From Sipunculus nudus (lineage: Eukaryota > Annelida > Sipuncula > Golfingiida > Sipunculidae): DNA of 64,000 bases. The position numbers and the translations under genes are program-made. The stretch spans positions 51,761,019-51,825,018 of the forward strand of contig CM049306.1 of NCBI GenBank assembly GCA_026874595.1, given 5' to 3'. A model generated the notes under the pieces. It searched no databases. It was not told the DNA's origin and saw only the letters and a list, made by a program, of their open reading frames with translations. This document shows, in pieces, positions 38,244 to 51,810 of the stretch; positions within the stretch are counted from its first letter, which is position 1, and each line of letters starts with the position of its first letter.

Positions 38244-38294
38244 GTGCAGGATAACCATGCCTCTGTGATGAATATACAGTATATACATGTAGCA

Positions 38295-38296
<2 letters not shown>

Positions 38297-38341
<45 letters not shown>
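38297..38341. repeat. (TA)n microsatellite
   Basis: A TA tract followed by CAGACAGACAG, 55 bp beyond the foldback-like element ending near 38243. Confidence 0.95.
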
Positions 38342-38345
<4 letters not shown>

Positions 38346-39045
38346 CAGACAGAAATCTAAATTGTGCGAGAGGATATAAAATGTATCTATTCAAGTCCAT
38401 TTTATATGCATGTATCACATATATTAGCATTTATACATCATTTTATATTTCATCATTCCATGCAAAGCATGTCTTTTCCTTCCATCAATATGGCGTAATG
38501 TTGCGCTGCAAAAGTAATTTTCCCTTTTTGTGTCATGTATTTATAATACTAATTTGTCTTAGCATATCTTATACCTCCTTTGCCAAGATTGCTTCTAATG
38601 GTAATGCTTTATAATTTTAAAAATAGTTTAACATATTATCTATTCTGACAAAAATTGGATATATATCCAAGACCATATCCCGGTTATGATCTTGGATAAC
38701 TATCAACAAAGAAGGGATCTATACTTGTTAATCACATGTACATTCGCCATGCATACGACATAAAAGATTTCTTGTATCATGGAGAATATACGGAAGTTGA
38801 GCAACCGATACCGAGTTTTTTGCCATGCATATACAAACATTATATATAAATAGGTAGGGATGTTGTATAGATAATTCAAAAGTGAGAAATATTTTGGAGT
38901 TGCTCACAAATCAGCAACATTTGACATCCACACACATATACTTGATATTTACGTGGAAAACCCTCTTTGCTTATTATATCAATGCATTGTAGTGGTTTAA
39001 AATCTACAGAATATTTACCTTTGATAAGTTTCTGTGATTCGGTAT

Positions 39046-39180
39046 TAGGGGTAAAACTGGCTAAAGCTTAAAGGGGTATAAAATAGCCCATTTATAGATC
39101 AGAATATATGCCTTGGTATGTATTATGACCAAGGATTAATTATACTAGGGTATAGAGAATACTCCCTGGTCTATTTCATA
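39046..39180. mobile_element. diverged single arm of the 8.6-kb foldback family
   Basis: This block repeats the vocabulary of the 9590-9722 arm in the same order: AGGGGTA, then GGGGTATAAAATAGCC (shared exactly with about 9606-9621), then CAGAATATA, CCTTGGTATGTATT, and a closing CCTGGTCTATTTCATA. No opposing arm is visible nearby, so it is probably a decayed or partial copy. Confidence 0.55.
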
Positions 39181-39458
39181 TGGAACCTTCCACAGGGGGC
39201 GCCAGTTATACGTTTGTGAAGGCCGTTTTAAATCTAACTGTACAAGTGAAACCATGCACGGTTTGGCCAATTATATTATTAGCAATAACAAATATATGTA
39301 ATATATACCTAAAAGCATTATTGGATATGAGTATAACCTTACTATCAATTTTATCACATGCTTCTTTTTTCGAAAGTAACATTTTATAGTACATTTTGGT
39401 TCTACATGAAAAGAATATATTTATTCAATAATTTCACACACACTAACATATAAATATA

Positions 39459-39500
<42 letters not shown>

Positions 39501-40689
39501 TATATATATAACTTTTTAACAACTTATATGTACATGTACTTAGTTTTTCTAACTTTTAATTTTTAAAATTTGTGTATTTTGGTAAATTTATCTATTGATA
39601 TATAGGGGAATTAAAGGGCATATAAGATAAAAGTCATTTTTAAATTCTCCTTCCATCACGTATAATATAAACCTGTGATCACAGAAGAGACAAACTGCGT
39701 GTCGCCTTGATTTATGGTATATATCATTAAATCTTATTCCTCTACTTTGTGACATGCAGATATAGAGGAAGTTTGAAAGCCTTTTAATATAAAAGTTTTA
39801 TCATAAAAAGTCCCGTATCGATGAAAATGCAAAAACATAAATATAAAGGTGAATTTCTTTATTTTCTGTCCAATTTATATATATATATCCTCCATAGTTT
39901 CGTGCAGGCATTTCTCAAGTTAGAAGAATAATTTGAAAATTTTTAGCAAGCAGTGTAAACAGTGTAAATTTTATAAATATATATATTATATATTCATTTA
40001 TTTTATATGGTATTGATTCACAAAGGAACCTTTCCTTAATCTCATTTATATAAATAATTTGTCAGGCAACATGTATATAAGGCTCAATGTACATGCCTTC
40101 ATACGTGTTCACGAGTTGAGGATTATTTTGATGACCAATTAAAATTTAAATTTATTCACAATTACATGGAACAGGGGTCCTGCATGGACGGAGACGTCAT
40201 GTGACATCCAATCATGTAAGAAAATTGGATCCATGGCGGAGAAAACGAATAAATATGAAACAAATCATTATGTACAATGTAGAGAGGAAACAAACATGCG
40301 GACACTGTTAACCACTGTACTCATATACGAATCAGGCATATATATATATATACGATACAGACACAAAATGTCAGCACAATCAAATATGTTGCATATATTC
40401 TGTCCTGTATTTTTCTGTATTTCGTTATATAATATTAAGATGTAAGGTAATCTGGTATATGATATATCAATTTTTTTTTCTCAAATAAGTTTGGTTTATA
40501 TGGAACGTATATATATATGCATTTTTCAGGCATATATGATAGGCGACGAACATGCAGGAGTAAACATCTGGAAAAATTATAAAGAAAAAAGGCGTCTGTA
40601 CACTATAGATCTATTTAATTCAATGTTATTTAATGTTGCCCTAATATCGGGTTTCTATAGATGTATTGAATTCAACATTGTTTAATTGG

Positions 40690-41560
40690 TTGGCCCGATA
40701 AATGGCAGGATTTTGGTTATTTTTAACTCTGCTACGACGAATGAAATTCACTATAAGCGCTCCTTCCTGCCTGCAGCACGATGTTTGTCTTGTAGTTTTG
40801 ACGGCATCCTGAAGAATACAAAGCCATGGTTTGAATTTTGTGGATGTCTCGACGCTAAAACAATCGTCTCTGTCAAGATGGCCGTCCAGTGTAATTAGGA
40901 ATCGAGGGGCACGGCCTGGTAGGGTTTGGGAGGACCCGATTACTAAAATTAGTCCTGACGGGGCCAACACTGACAATTCATCGTGAGCCTATTACTTTAG
41001 GAAGGAGTCTAATTATGTTGTTAAATTCTTATCGAGGCGTGGCAGCATTCGGGGGAATCCTACTTCATTTACGAATTCAAAAGCAGTTAAGATAGACCAC
41101 TGCATCTTGCCCCGGGCAAATTTGTTTTCAATTATTCTGGCTGTTCATATTTATTGTGTAACAACATTAGACGACATAACGCCCCTTGGTTACCACAAAG
41201 CGCAGACAGGCTGCAAATGTACGAGTCCCCGGTGGGCTGTATGCTAACTGCCCCTAATGCTATCGGAGTCAAACATTTCGCAACACTTGCTTGAGCGCAG
41301 CACTGCCGGTGCCGATAACACGCTCTCCTACCGAATTTGTCACCGCTCGCTTCGATCTTATTCCCCTAGGCCAGCCTTCTCCCGTTTGTCATGGTTACGC
41401 CTTTCACGGAAAAAGAAAGCATTTAGATTACAAACGAACAATAAACAGACGCGGAGCATGTGGTTTCCACCCTCGTGCCTATCCACTATACCTTTCTCAC
41501 TGCGCATGCCCCACAGGGATCGTTTGGCATGAAACGTGTGAATGCGGTAAAAAGGGCTAA
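40690..41560. promoter_or_regulatory. unique island with several TAATTA/CAATTA sites
   Basis: TAATTA at 40892-40897 and 41010-41015 and CAATTA at 41129-41134 lie in GC-richer complex sequence. Frames of 70-111 codons overlap on both strands without recognisable domains, as expected for non-coding DNA of this composition. Confidence 0.3.
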
Positions 41561-44369
41561 AACCTAATTTCCATTTCATTCATTTGTAGAATCGATGTGA
41601 CTCGCACACCCTTATTGTTCAGCCTATAAAAATATTAAGTGTCTGTTTAAGCGTGAGCATAAGAGATAGATACTGGATCTTGGAAAAGACACAAAGCCAT
41701 GAGTACAAGCGTATACATGAGGTGTCAGTAGCCGTTATTTACAGAACTCTGGCATGGAGAAGTAGGGAAGAAAACCATACGAGGCGTCAAATTTGTTTCT
41801 GTATTAAGTGTTTTTTATCCATTTTACATATTTTAGATAAAAAAGCCCCCTACTATTGTCACATAACTATAAAATCAGTGTCACCACACTGATTTCTATA
41901 ATAATATTCTTGTAAACCTTGTAAGTTAAAGTATACATGGGAGCGCTCACGCTCAAATATGTTTTACGGAAGAAATCCTGATCTAGTTAATATAGGTGAG
42001 CTGGGAATATCCGGAACCATCGCATATACAAGCTAACATGACCCCATTTTTGAAGTAAAAGCCCCGTCGTAAACGTTTCAACACGACAAATTTATGCCAC
42101 TTGTTCTAGCTGACAATGAAGAGCCCATGAGATTATCTTTTTGTGTGCTCGCCCGCTCTAACTTGTTTCCTCAATGAAGTGTTATTTTTATGGTTCCTTA
42201 ACAGACTTTACTTCACACTGTCAAGGACCTTGGGAAGTGTTATGGACCAATAACGGCGACTATCAGCAGGACGGAGGTATATACTATAGCGGGCGTCTTT
42301 TCACAAGCTTGCTGGCTCAAAACATGAGTTAATGCTGCCTTTTCACATTGCATGTTGGGTGGTCCCTATCTTGATCATACACAGCAGAGGTATCGGAATT
42401 CTCGGATCTATAGAGTATATATCTTCTTTATGCTTTATGCATGTAAATTTTGCCACCAAACTTTATACCTGGGGAATGAGTCCTCTTAAACGCAATCTCG
42501 TATAAATTTAACCAATTCATTGATTTATCCTGCTTGTTCCATGCATCAATGTATGTACATTTGTTCTATTTAATGAATTTCACATTGATACCTTTTTTCT
42601 AGTGCATTTAACGAATAAAGCCTGAAATATTGAAAAACATAAAACATGAAGAAACATGAAACATGTCCTAGGTCCCATTAGCTTTACAGATTTTAACAAA
42701 ACAGTCCCCTTTTTTGTGCGTGCATACATATCTGTATATATGTATATAGTATGAACATATATATTTATAAGTACGTGTGTGTGTCTTTCAAATATAGTAA
42801 ACATTGGAGGTATAAGAGCCAAACATGCATATATGTACCAGTATTTTCTCCGCATGCATGTATAGTATTTACATTCCCTTGAGGTAAATATATTTTTGCT
42901 CTATTTGTTAATTAAGACATTACCCCAAAGTTTAACCTGACCCATCACTACAGAAGTGTGAATACCGCAGAGTCGTATACATGCAGTAATATCACAGATA
43001 CGGAGCCTGCTCTTTCACAGTGATGAAAATGGTCTATGTTACACAGATGTTTCTCAAGAGGATTGGAGTGTTTGGTTCTGACACCAGGGGTGGCAGATAT
43101 CCCATTCGTAAACCCGTGAAACCAATAAACCTATCGGAGTGTGGGGCTTGTCTCGTTACAGACACCTTCTGCAAACCGTCAATCAGATAACAAATGGTAC
43201 CATTTCAGCACGCCCATCAGATGTCATTGAGTATTTTTCAGCTACATACATACATATTCTTCTTTTTTTTTTCCTACCTGTTAAAGCCCACCCCTATAAG
43301 TCTTGATTCGTTAAAGTGTATGGGATTTCCCATCTACATTTAAATTCTCCAGTGGTAAATGTTCTGTATATATGTAATGCAAGTATTCTTACATAACAGT
43401 TATATACGGACCGGAAATGCTGGATGCCCTCTATCCTATCATAATCGTGTGCACTTGAACCTATACCCTGTTGCCTTAGCTTTTGCCTATACGATGCACT
43501 TGCGTCTATATATAGATACACTGTGTAGTGTTGGTATAAGTGACCATAAGCTTACACAAGGGATATTTTATGAAGAGATAACCGAAGATAACTGTAAAAA
43601 AAACAGACATGTGTACCCATTGCCATTTTGTATATATGAACAACATACTGTGTCATACATAGAAAAAAAGAAAAGCAAAAGATAAACGAATGGATATGTA
43701 AAGAAAAAAAAACAATATTTCTTCACGACAGCAGAGGCAAAGATATTGATAAACCGAAAGCGAATGTATAGAAATGAACAGCATCGGGCCAGATTAATAA
43801 AGGAATCAACCATGGTTTGAGAATAAATATCTGTAGCAATGATGATTACAAGGTAAGAAGCGTCAATATAATCGACGTAAACTGAAAGAAAGAAACTGAC
43901 GAATCGCCTTTGAAGAAGGAAAGGGTTCGCTTACAAACATTATATAGCACATGCGCATCGGGAAGGAAATATGTAATACAACGGAGCAGAGAAATAGAGA
44001 AATAAGCAAAGAAAACATAACACAAACGAAAATAAAGCCAAAACGTATTTGTAAAGGTCTATTTAAAAACAAAGATATTTTAATTATTCTGTTTAAAAAC
44101 TCACAATGTACAAGTGTGCATGAGTTAATGTTAATAAAAAATGTGCCCTTATATCTATCTTATGTTCATTGGGAGAGAGTGTACAGCGTTGTACAAATGG
44201 TACATTGAATGCCCTATTACAGTATATACGTTGCGCCACCATGCGGTCGACAGCTCTGAATAGACCGCACACACGCTTTTCGTGTCCCATCATCCCTGCC
44301 AATTATCTAAAAACTGAGTGCTCTATAAAAGGTGCAATTTCTTACCGACCCAAGGTATGGTTTTCGTGA

Positions 44370-44960
44370 TATTGAAAATTATGACCGTGAGTGCTAGAAT
44401 AAATAATATCCATTGATGTGTCGGGTGGTGTGACACCCGAAACGGTTCTGGCGCTATTACTGAGAGTGAGACACAGAGGGCCGCCCAACTAAGCATAAAA
44501 CAGCGATAATTTGCTGGCTGCATATCGACCATTAGCTATTGATCAGGGGCAGGAAGGAGGGATGTACTCACGGCTGGTTAAACATTACCATCTAATGGGC
44601 TACTACCAATAAATGGCCTGCAATATCACTACGCCTCCCTGGCTTTCGATTGCGTCAGTTTTTGCAAGAAACCAATGGTCTGAAAATTGTTTTGCAAGTG
44701 CCACTTAATAAGTAGTAATCCGTCTTGTCTGTTTGACAGGTTTCGTTTCGTGGCATGAGAGGGCTGCCTCGGCTTGCTATTGTGCCATTTTATCAACACG
44801 AATTTAGTCTAGAAAATGAACGGAACGAGCAATCCACATTAAAAATTAGATCAAAGCGACCGAAATTGCACTGATAAGAAGAGAGGATATAGCTCTGTAT
44901 TTTACTCTACCGTCAGCTGCTTCAGCACTTACTCACTCTTCCGCGTGGCTGGCATTGAAA
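44370..44960. promoter_or_regulatory. unique GC-richer island
   Basis: Complex sequence with CCAATAAAT at 44606-44614 and no coding signal. Confidence 0.2.
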
Positions 44961-46439
44961 AGCCTCTGCCGTTACAAATCTCTAAAAGACTTCCTTCCAG
45001 GAAAAGATCATTATGATTATTTCATTGTGAATTTAATGGAATGTCCTAGATCTCTTTTAAGCAATGCAAATATTCATTTGCGTTTAAATGTCGTCAAGCA
45101 AGCGTATTTGCAATCCATACCGCGTTTATTATTTTTTATGTATATATTGCTTTGTAATTTTTAGAGCAGGATTTTAATATTGTCACTCTGCTGTATTTTA
45201 ATTTTTTTTTTCAATAAAATTGTATGTGATATATAGCACTTAAGTTCTATGTTATATATTGGTACAGGTCAAACAGTTTGTTTGCATAAATATTTATATG
45301 TACCAGATAGTGAAACCTTTATATGTTCCTGAAACACTGATGCAGGAAGATTAATGCACATCATTATATGCATGGGTATCCACTGACTAAAAGTAATTGT
45401 GACGTTCCGTATATAATACAAACCCAACTGTTAAAAAAAGTTCTTCAGTGTCGCTAAATAAAGGAACATGCATCCTGACACTGCATTGAACTGCATAAAA
45501 AATGGCTTAAACGGAAAACTGCATGTTTACAACAAAGAAAAGTATGTAGATTGTTACCGGTGATGATTATCTGTATATATAGATCCGTTATGGGGGCATG
45601 CATGGTTTGTGGGAGCATGCGTACATGCGTGCGTGTGTATTGTGTACGCGAATATAGGTTTTATTTCTCAAAATAAATCACTCATTTCGCTCTGCTTATT
45701 CACTCATTTCGCAATTTACATGAGAAATATGTATCGCACTTATATTTTGCAGTTTTCATATACACCAAGATGTAAACAATTACTCTTGAATATCCATGCA
45801 GGTTTATCTCTCTATGAACAATTAACGAAACACTTTATGCATTAGATTCTGTGTCAGTATAATCACTGTCTTGTAAATTGCAAATTGGATGCTGACAAAG
45901 CACTATAGTGTCAAAGTGATGAATGAACACATTAACTCAGGCAGAGAACCGCGTCCATCATCAGTCGTGTACACTATATTGTGTCAGATAGTTACCCAAC
46001 TATGTATTGTCATTATAATAGAACGTACGAACATCAGTATGTACATACATACACATATAAACCAGAAAGCTCAACCATGGCTTAAAATCATAAATATATC
46101 ATACGTCTTTCATACTACGATATACCACGCTAGAATAGCATATAATACACTATATATAAGAATTATGGACTTAATTTGTGATTAAAAAAGTCAAAATTGC
46201 ACCCTTTTATCTAGTTATCTTTATAAATAACATGATCGACGACTGTTGTAGTTGTAGACATTACCTTAACAATGTGTTGTGTATCTTAATTATATGCTTC
46301 CAAAATAAGAATCTGCGTATATATAGGATAAAGGATGAGGAAAAGGGTTTTATCAGTAGTTAGTATGAATGAAAGTTAATATAGTTTCGTATGTTTTAAC
46401 ATGTGCCGCGCGTTAATTTTACATTATATAGTCTTTAAA

Positions 46440-47220
46440 CGGCCGAATTGACGTTTATTGAAATAAACCTGTTTTAATGAAGATCCATGCAGAGGACATC
46501 ACGTGCTAATTGACGTCATAACAAGTAGTTCGAGCAGGTGGAAAGTCATGTGTATTCATTTTCACGTCATTAAAATTTTGATGCGTTTCTGGAAATTTCA
46601 AAACTCGTGCAAAAACGCTGGCTTATTTAGGTCAGATACATTCCAAATGGGGTAGAGTTGAAAAATGAGGAAATGAACACAGGGGCTTAATTGAACCTGA
46701 CTCACTAGGCGAGATTTAATGAGCAATAGCACCACTATCACGGATGCGCGAAGATGATACACATTCCTTAACAGGCATTTGTGTCAACGTCAGATTCAAT
46801 GGACGCTTCTGCATGAAGGAATGCATGCTTTAGGGTGCAATAATATGTGACAATAGTACCTGCTGCACGCGCACGCAGGCGTTCCGTCTGTACACGCTTC
46901 ATATACTGTTGAGGGTCAGCTGTGTTCACGCATGAGCGTCGGCCATGTCGGTTTCCTTGACAACGCCACCGAAAGTGACACTGTGTGACGCCGGGGGCGG
47001 GGCTGAGATGTCTGGCTGCGACCATTGCGGTGCCTTCCCTGACAGCCCCTGAGCAAAACAATCAAATGGATGGCGGAACTTCTTTACATGCAATTAACAT
47101 TTGTAATGAATATAGCGCCCTTCGCGGTGGTGAGCGCGATGAACGCGTGTTAGCTCCCGCTGTGCGAGGCCTGCCGGGCGCCAAGCCGCTGCGTTTAATA
47201 AATATATATCGGACGTTTCT
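46440..47220. promoter_or_regulatory. unique island with overlapping Msx-type and CRE sites
   Basis: CTAATTGACGTCATAAC puts TAATTG (46507-46512) overlapping a perfect CRE palindrome TGACGTCA (46511-46518). Further right the sequence becomes CpG-rich (46,860-47,200). Frames of 97-107 codons there overlap on both strands and match nothing I recognise. Confidence 0.35.
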
Positions 47221-47499
47221 CACCACAAATCATATATACACGCACATGCTTTCCTATTCAATGTTACACCCTGAGGAAATAGATATTTGCTCTGTCCTGA
47301 GGGTATGAAGGGTTGTACAACATAAAAACGTTTGCATGTACAACCACACAAGCTGAAAACGTATTAATGTAAGTGATAGTGATATATTTGATTTTTTTCT
47401 GCGTTTCTTCTCCTCTATATATGCCAGACGCATATAGGCTATATATTATCTGACTGTTCCGTATATAAAAGGTCATTGTCATTGCAAATATAACAAAAT

Positions 47500-49279
47500 A
47501 CTATTAGTAGTAGTCTAGCAAACACAAAAACAGCAAACGTCCAAGTGAAGTCCTTGCTCAGCCCTCTTTCATATCATCGCTGTAGCAGGTAAGTAAAGTT
47601 ATAGAACAGCATTATAATTCTGACACAAAGTGATTAATTTGTTGCACAACTGATTTAGGTGCATGCATGAACGTTATGAGTATCTACCTAAATGTCATGT
47701 ATACATGTAATATATGTGATCCTTAATACACCAGTGCATATGCATAAATAAGTCGGCAAAAATATGTACATGTTATGCCATTATATATAGTTCATGTTTT
47801 TGAAATTCATGTTTTTTTTTCTTATTAATGTTGATAATCTATGTTGATTCACACCATATATGTATGAACTGGAGTATACGCAAACATGCAAAGTCGACAT
47901 TATAGAATGTTTCTTTATGCAAAACAAAAAATAATAAAATATATGCAGATCTGTTGCTCTGGTCCAATTAATTAAATCAGCTAAAGCAGGTGTCACCTGG
48001 CAGCCGGAAAGCATGAAGACAGGTGGCTTGAGGCAGCCACTAAAAATACTCGGTGGGTGGTAGTTTTGCAAGAGCCATTTTTAAAGGGAGGGGCGATTAA
48101 TGCGATAAAAAAGACATAATATCAATAATATTTGGCGCATAAATGTAACAAATGACTATATTGTGCTTCAATTTACATACGTATACATTATCCAGAGCAA
48201 ACTATTTTATATAAAGTACGTGCAAAATAGTGTCACACTATTAAGTCATTTATATCATTTTGAAATAAACTGTTCGGATTATACTGCAGAATTTAAATCC
48301 TGAAGAAAGGGCATCTATATACATATTCATATTTTGGCTTATCTATATAATTAATGTGAGAGAAACACCACTCACAGAAACAGACTGACACATAGACAAA
48401 TGCAGCGGCAAGACAGAGAGACAGACAGCTAGATAACTTCATTATGAACAAGTAACGTCGTGCAAGAAATCTCTTGTTGAAATCAAGCAAGCTTTTTAAC
48501 AAGCATACTTTTTAACCAAGCTCTTTATATATATAAAGCAACAATATACGTGGTCTTGGTGCATTGTTTAAGTCATATCAACCGAATTATACAGAAGTAT
48601 ATTCATTGTTATGTATGCTGATGTGTGTGCATAAAAATGTAGCAAACACCGAATGGTATGTTCTCTTGCAGCTGTACGGAAGAAAACCAGAAAAAAAAAC
48701 TCATTTCAAGTAGTCATAAACATAAGCAGAAGACAGGTGAATATCAAACGAGGGTTTTTTTTTTGCCATTATATTTATGATGTGCATAGGGGTGGCCCAT
48801 ACCTCAAGGCAGATATAAAGCTAAAAATTATATATTTCTGGTGTATTTAATTGGCTATATATATATATATATATATATACTTATAAATATGATATTATAA
48901 GTGTAAAGCTGCACTAAATTATATACGGTTGATGCGTGATAATGTATAGGCCTCTAATATGTTATTATATGTCTGTGCATGATATTATTAATTAAAGTAA
49001 TGGTATTAAATATTGTTACATTGTTGAAAATACTTAATGTATAATTAGGAAGGGAAGGGCTGATATAAATGGTATCACGGAGCAGATCAGATCGTATTAT
49101 AGAATCAGCGCTCTCCGTAGTTTTTAATAATTTAGAAAGATTTTGCTTGTGTTTGTATATATATATATGTGTGTGTGTGCGCGCGCGAGAAAGAGAGCTT
49201 ATCTGGTTTATTTCATCATATATAATATGTAGCCTCTTCACTTGTTTTGCTTAGTGTCCGAGCATTCCCAGTAACACAC

Positions 49280-49323
<44 letters not shown>

Positions 49324-49740
49324 GTGAGATAAAACATATTCTAGGTTATGCAATATCAGACCTTTTTTGTTTAATATAATATATATATTGAATGTACTAA
49401 TTCATAAAAAGCATTCCTCATCCGACGTACCGTGCCGTTTCAGGAAGCAATTAAGTCGTATCAGCCAAAAGGTAAGTCATATCATGCATCCAAATGGTAA
49501 AGCCGAAAAGCGCGCACGTGTCTCTGAGTATGTGCGTGTGTATGTTAGGCGCGACACACCGTGTAACCTCGTCCTGATCAATTCACACACATATATACAC
49601 ACAATATCACTATTTGCACCGGACGGGACTTGTTCATTAAACCGCGCTGAGCACACAAAGACCTCAATCTATTATTTAAAGGTATATATTATAACAAATT
49701 ATAGGCACTTGGTCCAAGGACCTGTAAAACTATTATATAC
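47500..49740. other. AT-rich spacer without gene
   Basis: Low-complexity AT-rich DNA with short TA tracts (48856-48880, 49158-49168). The 125-codon frame at 49367-49744 shows no domain and crosses CACACA/TATATA sequence. Confidence 0.55.
49279..49321. repeat. (TA)n microsatellite
   Basis: A pure TA tract in spacer sequence. Confidence 0.95.
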
Positions 49741-50593
49741 TTGATATACCAGTTTAGTCCACAGTCTAGGGGTTCTATCAACCAAGGCGGACCCGTGAAG
49801 AAACTTGTATGGAAATGTCTGGAGTCTTTAGGAAGTCAAGCCATTGTGAAATACGACTGACGCCGGGGGAGGGGCCATGGCCCCGTCATTTTACCCCCTG
49901 TTGGCTATGAATGGGGTATTCGCGGCTCCCCGGACGGTCAAATTCCAAGCACACCGACTATCAGCTTTATATTATACTTATATTATACCTAGGTCACTGT
50001 CATGTCCTAGGTTTTATCTTACACCTATAGGACACAATTGAGGTAGCAATACAGGTAATAAAAACTCTAAGTTTTATCACATCACATATACCGTCTCTCC
50101 CCTTTTCACAAAATCTTACATATCATACTCATAAACTTTCATATATAATTGGAAGAAATATTGGTGGCATCAACCGCCTTGTTCAAATCCTAAATCACCC
50201 TATGAACAATAAGCATACCTCGTTTCAGGACACGTGAAATTATGACATTTAACTCTACCGTCTCATAATTACACAGAAGAATTTGTAAAAATAAATATGC
50301 AAGAGATATATAGATATCACAATGTCAATGATAATGAAGCATACCAAGTTTCTTGACAAAACGTTAACGAACATAAGAAAACATATAAGGTACTATAGAT
50401 ATCTTGGCACCGCAGGTGCCATAGTACCCCCAGACAAATTACCCCCCCCCCCCTTTAAGAAAAGGCCCCCTATCTTCAGCAGCATATACTGACACTTAGC
50501 AAACGACTATGGTTTCTTCCATCTATCTACTTATGAAACAATATTTTTCACCAAATATTGGGCCCAATATGTTGAATCTCTCTTGAAAAAAGA

Positions 50594-51220
50594 CCATTAA
50601 TTTATTTTACAGAAACAGGAAGGTAGGTGGCGTCATCTGTCTTGTCTTCAAGAAAATTTACCAAGATAGATAGACATGCCAAATTTAAGAAAAATACCTT
50701 GAACCACTCCAGAGATATGAGCAATTTCACCAAATGCACATGTACAGATGGACACCATGGCAAAACGATAGCAGATAGCTCCACCTGTCTTGAGTACAAG
50801 ATGGAGGAATCTAAGATCTAGGGAAATGCACAATTTCAGGCCAAAAGTGCAAATCACTCCTCAGAAGAGAGCATTAATTTATTCTACAAAAAGGGGAGGT
50901 AGGTGGCGCCACCTGTCTGGCTTACGAGAAAACTTACCAAGATGGCTGGACATGCCAAATTTCAGACCAATACCTTGAACCAATCCGGAGATATGAGCAA
51001 TTTTCACCCAAAGCACACGTACAGATGGACGCCACGCTAAAACGATTGCAGATGGCGCTGCCAATCTTGAGTACAAAATGTAGGAGTCCAAGATCTATGA
51101 ATATGCACATTTTCAGACCAATAGGGCAAATCTTAGAAAGGGGTATAAATTTATTCTACAAAAACAGAAAGGTAGGTGGCGCCACCTGGATGGTTTTATG
51201 AAAAAACTTTCCAGGATTGA
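50594..51220 (+). repeat. tandem repeat of ~275-bp units (AGGTAGGTGGCGCCACCTG type)
   Basis: AGGTAGGTGG starts at 50621, 50897 and 51170, each followed by a GCGCCACCTG-like palindrome. In the first two units this leads on to ACCAAGAT, CATGCCAAATTT, TACCTTGAACCA and GAGATATGAGCAATTT. Spacing is 276 and 273 bp. Two full units and a partial third are visible. A further, diverged GGTGGCGCCACC word recurs at about 52088-52099. Confidence 0.85.
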
Positions 51221-51810
51221 GGGACATATATAAGTCAAGTTTGAACCTATATATCAAACCAAGCTGGAGTTATCAACAGGATATGAATTTTTGGACAGGT
51301 GGCTCCTGTGACCTTCACCTATGACCTTGTGACCTAAAAATGGATAGGGGTCTTCCTCTATTGGCAGGTGAACTATATGTGCAAGATAAAAGGTCTGAGA
51401 TGAAATGTTAGCTGAAAATGCATCCACAATCTTTTCAAAGATGTTTGTCCTGTGACCTTGACCTTTGACCTTATAACCTTAAAATCAATAGGAATCTTTT
51501 TTTATTGATGGGCCATATATAACTCAAGTTTAATGCCCATATATCATACCAAGCTGGAGTAATCATCAGGAAATGAATTTTTGGACAGATGGCTCCTGTG
51601 ACCTTCACCCTTTGACCTTGTGACCTAAAAATGGAAAGGGGTCTTTCTCTATTGGCAGATGAACTATATGTTCAAGATAAAAGGTCTGAAATGAAAAGTT
51701 TGGCTGAAAATGCATCCACAATCTTTTCAAAGATGTGTGTCGTGTGACCTTGACCTTTGACCTCATGGCCCTAGAACCTTTAGGGTTCTTACTTTAGTGG
51801 TCGGCCATAC
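51221..51810 (+). repeat. tandem repeat of ~290-bp units with TGACCTTGACCTTTGACCT runs
   Basis: CATATATAA.TCAAGTTT begins units near 51223 and 51513 with a third, diverged start near 51805. TTGGACAGGTGGCTCCTGTG at 51291 recurs at 51581 with one change. Each unit carries runs of TGACCT half-sites, for example 51453-51471 and 51745-51763. From memory, dispersed repeats with this wording are common in mollusc and other invertebrate genomes. No coding capacity is apparent. Confidence 0.85.

Noticed and set aside
40603-40690. Imperfect 52-bp direct repeat beginning CTATAGAT
   Set aside because: Two diverged copies only, in AT-rich DNA; not clearly beyond chance.
46768-47308. Overlapping 97-107-codon frames on both strands
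   Set aside because: GC-richer DNA lowers stop frequency on both strands. Neither product shows a domain and the frames overlap each other.
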